Shown: positions 1-6,800 of the stretch, in pieces
How the letters are laid out: every line of letters begins with the position of its first letter
Position numbering within the stretch: the stretch's first letter is position 1
Source: Ignavibacteria bacterium
GTDB taxonomy: Bacteria; Bacteroidota; Ignavibacteria; UBA10030; SZUA-254
Direction of reading: 5' to 3'
Assembly (NCBI GenBank): GCA_005877655.1
Contig: VBOC01000165.1
Location: 1-7,743, forward strand
DNA: 7,743 nt
Translations under genes and position numbers: made by a program
Notes under the pieces: generated by a model
Seen by the model: the letters and a program-made list of their open reading frames with translations, nothing else
Databases searched by the model: none
What the model was told of the DNA's origin: nothing

Positions 1-661
1 GAAATCCGCCTGGTAAGTCAGCATAACCGCCGAACGAAAGCTGGTGAGTGCGATCAAGCACTGATGGCCCAAAATATCGGTTGGGCTTGGCATTATCAAG
101 CGCGAAAACGCCCAAGTCCTGGTCTGCCGATAACGGAGTGCCTGCTCCAGTGCCGCCACCAGCGGCTCCCCCGCTATTCTCGAAGCGAGATAAAGCGTAG
201 GACACCTGGAGACTCATCCCGCGCACGCCTCGCAATGGGTACTGCAGGTTCTGCGTCAACTTGGTTTGCAATCCGTTGTAAACGGAACGGCCAATCGCCT
301 CGAAGAAAGGCACTGGCGGCGCGCTGGGATTGATGCCGGGGAACGCGCAGCCGTAGCTGCTGCCGGGCACGGTGGGGGACGGAAACGAGCAAACGGCATT
401 GAAGGCGGCGGAAGAGGTCAGGCCCTTGCTTGCGTAGTCGCTCATTTGCGCGCCGGCGGCAAGCGCACATTGAATGCTGTTGAAGTCAGTTCCGGTACCG
501 CAATTAAAAAATTGGTTCGTGGCGGCGATAGCTTGCAGGGCCACGGCCTTACTGAAGTAGTGAATGTCTCCGATATGGTTTTCGTTAATGCTAAGAAAGT
601 AGTGGGTCTGCACATTGCGTACAAAGTCGACGCTGAAAATCTAGGTTCCACCGACTTTGAC
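1..661 (-). pseudogene. TonB-dependent receptor, C-terminal barrel fragment (5'-truncated, internal stop)
   Basis: Reading the minus strand, one frame is open from 640 to the left edge and continues outside the window. It carries words I recognise from the large acidobacterial TonB-dependent receptors with a carboxypeptidase-like N-terminal domain: FSVDFVRNVQTHYFLSIN, ENHIGD, a Cys-containing loop, AIGRSVYNGLQTKL, LQVSYALSRFENSGG, FALDNAKPNRYFGPS and LDRTHQLSFGGYADLPGGF. Such receptors are outer-membrane barrels, normally around 1000 residues or more, that import substrates with TonB energy. Here the plug and most of the barrel are missing. An in-frame TAG at 641-643 separates VGGT from IFSVD, although family-like sequence seems to run a few codons further up. 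No plausible start exists, and a tRNA-like sequence begins about 40 bases upstream. I infer a dead remnant. It is also possible that only the 5' end was lost recently. The family call is firm; the exact 5' limit is not. Confidence 0.72.
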
Positions 662-672
662 GAGTGATCTTC

Positions 673-690
673 CCGCACATTGCTGTGCGG
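673..690. other. perfect 7-bp hairpin
   Basis: CCGCACA and TGTGCGG flank a 4-base loop. It lies between the broken receptor and the tRNA-like sequence. Neither strand has a T-run right after the stem, so it is not a canonical intrinsic terminator, although it sits where a transcript of the minus-strand tRNA-like sequence would end. Confidence 0.4.
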
Positions 691-699
691 ACGCCCATT

Positions 700-808
700 T
701 TGCTAAGGCGGGATTTGAACTACCGATCCCGCTCAGCGGGTTATGAGCTCGACGATCAGACTCTAAGTCCCATTGATTCGGTTGCCCTTACACCAATGAG
801 ACACCCGA
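700..808 (-). tRNA. degenerate tRNA-like sequence (UAG and CAU anticodon-like loops)
   Basis: On the minus strand several tRNA hallmarks appear in order: a D-arm-like stretch (CTCATTGGTGTAAGGG), an anticodon-like arm centred on CTTAGAG (UAG, a leucine anticodon) with four of five stem pairs, a second anticodon-like loop CTCATAA (CAU, methionine type), and a T-loop TTCAAAT followed by CCCGC. A perfect CCCGC-TGA-GCGGG hairpin lies where a long variable arm could be. The whole is too long for a normal tRNA. I find no acceptor-stem partner for the bases after the T-arm, and the bases directly before TTCAAAT pair poorly with CCCGC. It therefore looks like a decayed or chimeric tRNA rather than a working one. 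Elements often integrate at tRNA genes, which fits the broken receptor next to it. A covariance-model scan would decide. Confidence 0.33.
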
Positions 809-831
809 AAGACCCGCAAAATAGACGAGTT

Positions 832-851
832 TTGGACCCCAGTTGGACCCC
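832..851. repeat. two close direct copies of TTGGACCCC
   Basis: Copies lie at 832-840 and 843-851, separated by AG, just outside the presumed 5' end of the minus-strand tRNA-like sequence. This position suits a recombination core or recombinase arm site, but no matching copy was seen near the integrase relic at the right edge, so the role is open. Confidence 0.45.
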
Positions 852-866
852 CAAAAGAGATGAAAG

Positions 867-914
867 ACGCCGGAATTGGATGTCGCGCACTCAGATCGCT
901 TTCAATTCCGGCGT
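867..914. repeat. 12-bp perfect inverted repeat with 24-nt spacer
   Basis: ACGCCGGAATTG at 867-878 is exactly matched by CAATTCCGGCGT at 903-914. It could form a long-stem RNA hairpin, bind a dimeric regulator, or be the end of a small mobile element. No T-run follows, so a simple terminator is unlikely. Confidence 0.6.
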
Positions 915-934
915 TCTCGCATTACAGGGAATCA

Positions 935-1162
935 TCAAGTTAAGACCCTGCCGGGACAGTGCAACAAGATTGGTTTCCCAGAATGCCGTCTGATCACCAG
1001 CCCGAATCGCGGGTCCCTGCTCGACTTGACGCTGCCCTGCTCCTTGCTGAATTTTGTGACAATGTGCGACACTTCGCCGATGTCGTCCAATGTCGCTTGC
1101 AGGTCTCTTAGAAGTTGGTAGTTTTCATGGCGGGCCCCACGACGGTCGAAACTTCTGGAGGT
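935..1162 (-). other. start-less open frame, possible gene relic
   Basis: A 75-codon minus-strand frame is open from 1162 to a TGA at 935-937. Its middle reads like protein, for example ENYQLLRDLQATLDDIGEV (helical, heptad-like) and later DPRFGLVIRRHSGKPILL, and many codons end in G or C. There is no ATG. The best alternative start is TTG at 1088-1090, giving about 51 residues, without a clear ribosome-binding site. I do not recognise the family. It may be a fragment of an older gene or a chance frame. Otherwise the 661-1169 interval holds only the short elements listed separately. Confidence 0.2.
1157..1162 (+). promoter_or_regulatory. Shine-Dalgarno site for the beta-helix gene
   Basis: GGAGGT lies 7 bases before the ATG at 1170, a near-ideal match and spacing. 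It supports that start over any internal ATG. Confidence 0.75.
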
Positions 1163-1169
1163 TCAGACC

Positions 1170-3590
1170 ATGACTTTCTCTTCCTTTTTGCCCGGCCAGA
1201 TCGTTGCCGTACCGCTCTTACTAGGCCTCGCCACTCTCCCGGTTGCCGCCGCCACCACAATCCATGTTCCCGCCGATAAGCCCACCATCCAGGCTGCCAT
1301 TGACGGCGCCGCGAACGGCGACGCTGTCCTCGTCTCCGACGGCACCTATACGGAAAATATCGACTTCAAAGGCAAAGCCATCACCGTTAAAAGCGTCAAC
1401 GGCCCCACCGCCACCATCATTGACGGCGGCGGCCTCGATATTGTCGTCAAGTTCGTCACCCAGGAAACTTCCGGCTCCGTCCTTGACGGATTCACCATCC
1501 GGAACGGGCGCCCCTCCACTACTAACACTCATGACGGCGGCGGCATCGCCATCGCCAGCTCCTCGCCCACAATTCAGAACAATATAATCACCGCCAACTT
1601 TGGCTGCACCGGCGTCGGTATCGGCGTTTCCTTCGGCTCGCCTCTGATTCAGGGAAATACCATTACAAACAACCAGCAATCCGGGTGCACCGGTGGCACC
1701 GGTGGTGGGGGCATTCTCATCGGCGGCGCGTCTCAACCACAGATCATCGGCAACACGATCTCCAACAATTTCACCGGCAGCGATGGCGGCGGCATCTCCC
1801 TCTTCGCTGCTGGCATTCACATCATCCGGGGTAATACGATTATTGGATACACCTCTGGCGGCCAGGGCGGCGGCATTTCCATGGGGACTCATTCCGACGC
1901 CGTAGTGACGGACAACGTCATCAAGGGAAATACCGCCCTTCAGGGCGGCGGTATCGCCACACTCGTCCCCTCCGGTGCGAACGGCCCCACCCTCGTAAAT
2001 AACACTTTCTCCGCCAATAGCGCTCTCCAAGGCGGTTCCGAACTCTATTTCAGCGGATTTCCTAACCAGACCCAGATCGTCAACAACATCTTCGTCGGCG
2101 CCGCCAGCCAGATCGCGGTCGACTGCGACACTACTTACAGCACTCAGTCTCCCATTTTCCACTTCAACGATGTCTTCAATCCTTCGGGGACCTCCTTCGC
2201 CGGCTCTTGCTCCTCATCTTCCGGCAACAACGGCAACATCTCCACCGATCCCCTCTTCGTCAATTCCGCATCCGACTTCCATCTCCAATCCACTTCCTCC
2301 GCCATCGATGCGGGCTCCAACTCCGCTCCCGATCTCCCCTCCCAGGACATTGCCAGCAACGACCGCGTCCTCGACGGCAAAGGGCTCTGCACCGCCACCG
2401 TCGACATGGGCGCCTACGAATTCGCTCGTGCCTCTTCTCTCACCCTCAACCCCACGTCCTTGCCCTTCCCCGATCAGGTCGTTGGTACCACCAGCTCTCC
2501 TCTCCCTTCCACCATCACCAACAACGCTGCCACCGCGACCACCGTTTGCAAGATCACCGCTACTGGCGATTTCTCTCAGACCAATACCTGCAGCACCAGC
2601 ATCCCCTCCAAAGCTTCTTGTGCCGTCAACGTCACCTTTACCCCTTCCGCGCACGCCTCCAGCTCCGGTCTCCTTCAACTCATCACCAATGATGCCGGCA
2701 GCCCCCAATCGATCACTCTGTCCGGAAAAGGCGTGTTACCAATCGTAGCCCTCTCGACATCCGCACTGACTTTCCCCGCACAGCAAGTAACAACGACGAG
2801 CGCTTCGCAAAGCATCGCCTTGAACAATACCGGCGATGGCACGCTGACTATCACGAACGTCGCAATAAGTGGAGATTTCTCTCAATCCAACACCTGTGGC
2901 AATACTGTCGCTCCCGCCGCTAACTGCACCTTCAGCGTCACGTTTGCTCCATCGACGAGCGGTAACCGAACCGGTTCGCTAACCATCACTGACAATGCCA
3001 GCGGCAGTCCGCATGCTGTTGCCCTGACAGGAAGCGCCACGGATTTCTCTCTGGCTGCCGCAACCGGCGGTTCCACTACAGCGACAGTGATGGCGGGAAA
3101 TGCAGCCACCTACAGCTTGCAGGTTTCACCGCTGAACGGCTTCACCGGAACAGTCGCGCTGTCTTGCACGGGCGCCCCCTCGTTGGCCACCTGCACGGTG
3201 GCTCCCACTTCGGTAACGCCAAACGGATCTTCCCCTTCGGCCTTCACTGTGACCGTAACCACGACTGCTCCATCCATGATGGTGCCTCGAACAGTACCGC
3301 CGAGCTGGCCACCCGTGAACCTGCTGCGCTTTGGCGATCCGTTGCTCCTGGCGCTGATCCTGTTTGCATTGCAAGCACGCTTTAGAACTGCAGCGGCGCG
3401 GCGGAAGCTCGGATTTGCTTATGCGCTGGTTCTAGTTTTTGTCCTCTCGATTGCGGCCTACGTTAGTGGCTGCGGCGGAGGAGGCGGCGTCCACAATCCG
3501 GGCACGCCAAAGGGAACGTCCACAGTAACAATAACAGGCAGCTCCAGCGGCGTCAGCCGCACACAGAACCTGACACTAATTGTGAACTAG
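1170..3590 (+). CDS. secreted beta-helix protein with choice-of-anchor Q/D modules and two-TM tail
   Basis: The product has 806 residues. Residues 1-28 form a signal peptide (hydrophobic core, then PVAAATT). Residues about 30-330 are a right-handed parallel beta-helix: an opening KPTIQAAIDGAANGD, then repeated GNTI, NNTF and DGGGI-type rungs. Residues 360-418 carry the usual beta-helix end seen with choice-of-anchor Q (DPLFVN, AIDAG, VDMGAYEF). Two choice-of-anchor D (ASPM/SPD-2/Hydin-like) modules follow at about 422-522 and 525-624, each with a GDFSQ(T/S)NTC motif and a second Cys. An Ig-like module starts at D625. Residues 724-735 and 747-767 are hydrophobic, with a basic loop between them, and end in VSGC768-GGGGG; a short strand-rich end follows. 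The fold suggests a carbohydrate-binding or carbohydrate-acting or adhesive surface protein. No catalytic residues can be assigned. Codon use changes near 2715-2740, between the D modules. The stop overlaps that of an IS630 relic. Confidence 0.9.
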   Translation: MTFSSFLPGQIVAVPLLLGLATLPVAAATTIHVPADKPTIQAAIDGAANGDAVLVSDGTYTENIDFKGKAITVKSVNGPTATIIDGGGLDIVVKFVTQETSGSVLDGFTIRNGRPSTTNTHDGGGIAIASSSPTIQNNIITANFGCTGVGIGVSFGSPLIQGNTITNNQQSGCTGGTGGGGILIGGASQPQIIGNTISNNFTGSDGGGISLFAAGIHIIRGNTIIGYTSGGQGGGISMGTHSDAVVTDNVIKGNTALQGGGIATLVPSGANGPTLVNNTFSANSALQGGSELYFSGFPNQTQIVNNIFVGAASQIAVDCDTTYSTQSPIFHFNDVFNPSGTSFAGSCSSSSGNNGNISTDPLFVNSASDFHLQSTSSAIDAGSNSAPDLPSQDIASNDRVLDGKGLCTATVDMGAYEFARASSLTLNPTSLPFPDQVVGTTSSPLPSTITNNAATATTVCKITATGDFSQTNTCSTSIPSKASCAVNVTFTPSAHASSSGLLQLITNDAGSPQSITLSGKGVLPIVALSTSALTFPAQQVTTTSASQSIALNNTGDGTLTITNVAISGDFSQSNTCGNTVAPAANCTFSVTFAPSTSGNRTGSLTITDNASGSPHAVALTGSATDFSLAAATGGSTTATVMAGNAATYSLQVSPLNGFTGTVALSCTGAPSLATCTVAPTSVTPNGSSPSAFTVTVTTTAPSMMVPRTVPPSWPPVNLLRFGDPLLLALILFALQARFRTAAARRKLGFAYALVLVFVLSIAAYVSGCGGGGGVHNPGTPKGTSTVTITGSSSGVSRTQNLTLIVN
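2742..3587 (+). repeat. C-terminal cassette, copy 1 (paralogous to the end of the next gene)
   Basis: The region encodes the second choice-of-anchor D module, the Ig-like domain, the two membrane segments with the Cys-Gly run, and the final strands. The corresponding end of the FG-GAP gene shares the order and many words: AG.(A/T)ATY.L..SP, TGAPS.ATC.VAPTSVT, VTVTTTA, CGGGG, VHNPGTP.GT and a terminal VN. The match is seen at protein level; the DNA has diverged, so this is an old duplication or a widely shared module and not a recent copy. Confidence 0.75.
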
Positions 3591-3706
3591 TGTCCCGTCC
3601 CGGAAATACGTTCACATAATCGCTGGACTTTAGCGAAGATCGATTCTGTCGTGGCGGTCCAAACAAACGGCTGTGCGTGGGTGAGTGACATGTGGATGGC
3701 AACACT
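3587..3706 (-). pseudogene. IS630-family transposase, C-terminal relic
   Basis: The minus-strand frame ends at 3587-3589 and is open back to 3706, about 39 codons. It contains MSLTHAQPFVWTATTESI followed by FAKVQRLCERISGTGH, which I recognise as the extreme C-terminus of IS630-type DDE transposases (the PFVWT word followed by a basic, Cys-containing helix). The catalytic DDE region, the N-terminus and the other element end are absent, so it cannot act. The sequence around 3588-3610 may be one terminus of the element, since the transposase stop normally lies close to an end. The 3710-3880 interval upstream shows no gene or clear promoter; its short frames have no support. The stop codon interlocks with that of the beta-helix gene in CTAG. 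Confidence 0.68.
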
Positions 3707-3880
3707 CTATGCTGTTGATTTCAAAGGCGGACAGAGTTTTGGCGAGGGACAGCCCGCAGGTTGTCGCTTGTAGCAAAACCGGAGTAAGGTTAGTGTCAAG
3801 CAAAGTCGACGCGGCTTCGTTTCATGAATCGTAGTTGCTGTGGTGTGTTTGCGCCGGAAACAGATCGGACAAATCTGCGA

Positions 3881-3886
3881 AGAGGT
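3881..3886 (+). promoter_or_regulatory. Shine-Dalgarno site that sets the FG-GAP gene start
   Basis: AGAGGT lies 9 bases before the ATG at 3896. The longer frame beginning at ATG 3824 would put 24 polar residues before the signal peptide, so 3896 is preferred. Confidence 0.65.
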
Positions 3887-3895
3887 CATCCGCCC

Positions 3896-6800
3896 ATGAA
3901 ATTTAGACAATCACGAATTGTGGGAATCGTGTTGGCGGTCGCAGTTTTATTTAGCCTTTCTGCGTTCAATGCGGCCGGCCAAACGTACATGTTCGGGAGA
4001 GCAGATTTTCCGGTGGGACTCGGACCGGGCAGGGCGGTTGTGGCCGATTTCAATGGCGATGGTCTGGTTGATATAGCTGTTTCCAACCCGGTGGACAAGA
4101 CGATTTCGATTCTGCTGGGAAAGAATGACGGAACCTTTGGTCCGAAAACCGATTTCGCGGCGGGTCAGTCGGCGATCTCGTTGGTGGTAGGTGATTTTAA
4201 CGGTGACGGGAAGATCGACTTGGCCGGGGCAAATTCGAATGTTAATTCCATCTCCGTTCTGCTGGGAAACGGTGACGGGAGCTTCCAAGCGGCGACCACA
4301 TTCCCAACTCGAAACCCGCCCTGGGGCCTGGTGAGCGCCGACTTCAATGGCGACGGTAAGCTGGATATAGCCACGGTGAACAGTACAGACGTGACAGGAA
4401 GTACGAATAATTCCGTCTCGATTCTTCTAGGCAACGGTGATGGAACGTTTCAGTCGTTTGCTGACTACCCAATGGATGGCGCGGCGTTCTCGATAACTAG
4501 TGGCGACTTTAACGGTGACGGGAAACTCGACCTGGCGATCGGAAATACAGCGTTGGTGGCGGTTTCGATCCTACTCGGAAATGGTGATGGAACGTTTCAG
4601 CCGCCAACCAATTATGACATCGGAACCGGCAGTGTCATAGCCACGCATCTGATCGCGCGAGATTTCAATGGAGACGGAAAACTGGACCTGGCAGGTTGCG
4701 GCACAGGCAAGGTGTCGGTCCTGTTGGGAAATGGAGATGGGACATTCCAACCTCACGTGGACTATGACGGTATTGGCTCCGACGCCGGGTGGATGACGGC
4801 AGATGATTTTAATGGTGATGGGAAGTTGGACCTTGTGGTGGCCAACGGCAACGGATTCGGTGCTCCACTGGGCACCAATGTATCGATCCTGATTGGCAAA
4901 GGAGACGGCACGTTTCAGGCACCCGTCAACTACGACACAGGCGCTCAACCGTTTTCCGTGACAACGGCTGATGTGAATGGCGACGGCAAAATCGATTTGA
5001 TTATGGCCACAGACGCGAATACAGCGGCGGTACTGATAGGCAAAGGTGATGGCACGTTTGGTCGATCGTCGGATTACACGGCAGGGGCTGTGCCGATGTC
5101 CGTCGCAACCGGTGATTTCAACGCAGACGGGAAGCTGGATGTAGTCAGCGCCAACCGCGGAGACAACACGGTGTCTGTGTTTCTGGGTAAAGGGGACGGT
5201 ACGTTTCAGACGGCGGCGTCCTACGCGGCGGGCCCGGTTCCACGAGCGGTGGCAGTGGCGGACTTGAATGGAGACGGGAAGGAAGACCTGGTGGTCGCAG
5301 ACCCGAGTTGCGCGTACATCTTTCCGCCGTGTCCGACGACGGGATTTGTGTCGGTTCTCATGGGGAATGGGGACGGGACGTTTCAATTGCCAGTTTCGTA
5401 TGCGGTGAATGGCTACCCCGTGTCGGTTGCGGCGGGTGATTTCAATGGAGACGGAAAGATGGATGTGGCGGTCGCGAACGGAAACGTGCCGGGAACGGTG
5501 TCTGTCCTGCTGGGGAAGGGCGACGGGACGTTTGCGCCACCGGTGGACTTCGCGACGGCGCAAAACCCCCAAGCGGTCGTTCTGGGCGATTTCAATGGCG
5601 ACGGATATGAGGATCTGGCAGTTGCGAGTGGCGGCTTTTCGGGTGTGGTATCCGTTCTGCTCGGGCGTGGCGACGGCACTTTTCTGTCGCACACAGACTA
5701 TCCGGCGCAACAAGATCCGATATCTATCGCAGTGGGGGATTTCAATAAGGATGGAAAAGTCGATCTCGCAGTGGTGAACAACTCCGGCGCGATATCGATA
5801 CTGCTCGGCAATGGAAATGGGACATTTCAGAACCAAACGGTATACCACACCAACACGCCTTCGTTGAGCGCTCTGGCAGTCAGTGATTTTAACGGCGATG
5901 GAGTCGAGGACCTTGCTGTGGTCAACGACTTCAACAATGTGGTGACGCTGTATTTGGGCAAGGGAGACGGAACTTTTCCGAAGACGATCGACTATGAATA
6001 CTCTGCGGTCGGCTATTCATTTGGAATCGCTGCGGCTGACGTGAGAGCGAACGGAAGCACAGACCTTGTGGTTGCGGACTTTGGTGGAGGCGGGGGAAAT
6101 TCGATCTCGGTTTTGTTGAATTCACCCATAGCGGCGATCTTTCCGGGAAGCCTTTCGTTTGCGAGCCTGGATGTAGGCTCCACCAGCGGTCCGCAGACTG
6201 TGAAGCTCAGCAATCCGAGCGGAACGCCTCTGGTCATTGATAGCACCGTGGCAAACGGTGATTTCACGGAGACGAGCAATTGCGGTACCACGATTAGTGT
6301 CGGAGGAGACTGCAACCTCAACATTTCGTTTGTGCCACAAGCTCCGCTCACCCGCACGGGAACGATTGTGATCGCGGACAATGCGGTTAACACGCCTCAG
6401 GCGATATTCGCCAGCGGAGTCGGGATAGGTCCAGCGGTTGGGCTGTTACCGGCCAGCGTGACGTTTGTAGGACAATTCGTTGGATCGACGAGCGCAGCTC
6501 AGTCCGTCACGCTCACCAATACGGGAAATGCCCTTTTGACAATCTCGAACATTACTGTGAGCGGAGATTTTGCGGAGACGAATCAATGTGTGGGGACGCT
6601 TGCTGTAGGTGCAAGTTGCGTTATTCAAGTTGCGTTCTCACCGACAGCGGCAGGTGTTCGGAATGGAGCCATAACCGTGACTGACAACGGACCTGGCGGG
6701 CAGAACACACTGGCCCTGTCAGGAACAGGCATCGACTTTTCTATTGCCGCGGCTGTCGAGTCTTCGACCAACGTCACAGTCACTGCTGGACAAACGGCGA

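Noticed and set aside
664..993. 109-codon plus-strand frame across the tRNA-like sequence
   Set aside because: The start of its translation (RRDLNYRSR) is typical of false genes read through the antisense of a tRNA.
1221..2162. 313-codon open frame on the minus strand
   Set aside because: It lies wholly antisense to the beta-helix gene; the C-rich third positions there remove minus-strand stops. The translation is Gly/Asp/Ala-rich without family resemblance.
3824..3895. Upstream ATG giving a 24-residue extension of the FG-GAP protein
   Set aside because: It would place polar residues before a good signal peptide, and the ATG at 3896 has the better ribosome-binding site.
4571..5848. 425-codon open frame on the minus strand
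   Set aside because: It is antisense to the FG-GAP repeats; its apparent internal repeats only mirror the repeat DNA.
4046..6125. CRISPR or other DNA-level array because of the regular repeats
   Set aside because: The periodicity is in the protein; the DNA units differ in sequence and spacing and are in frame with a long gene.
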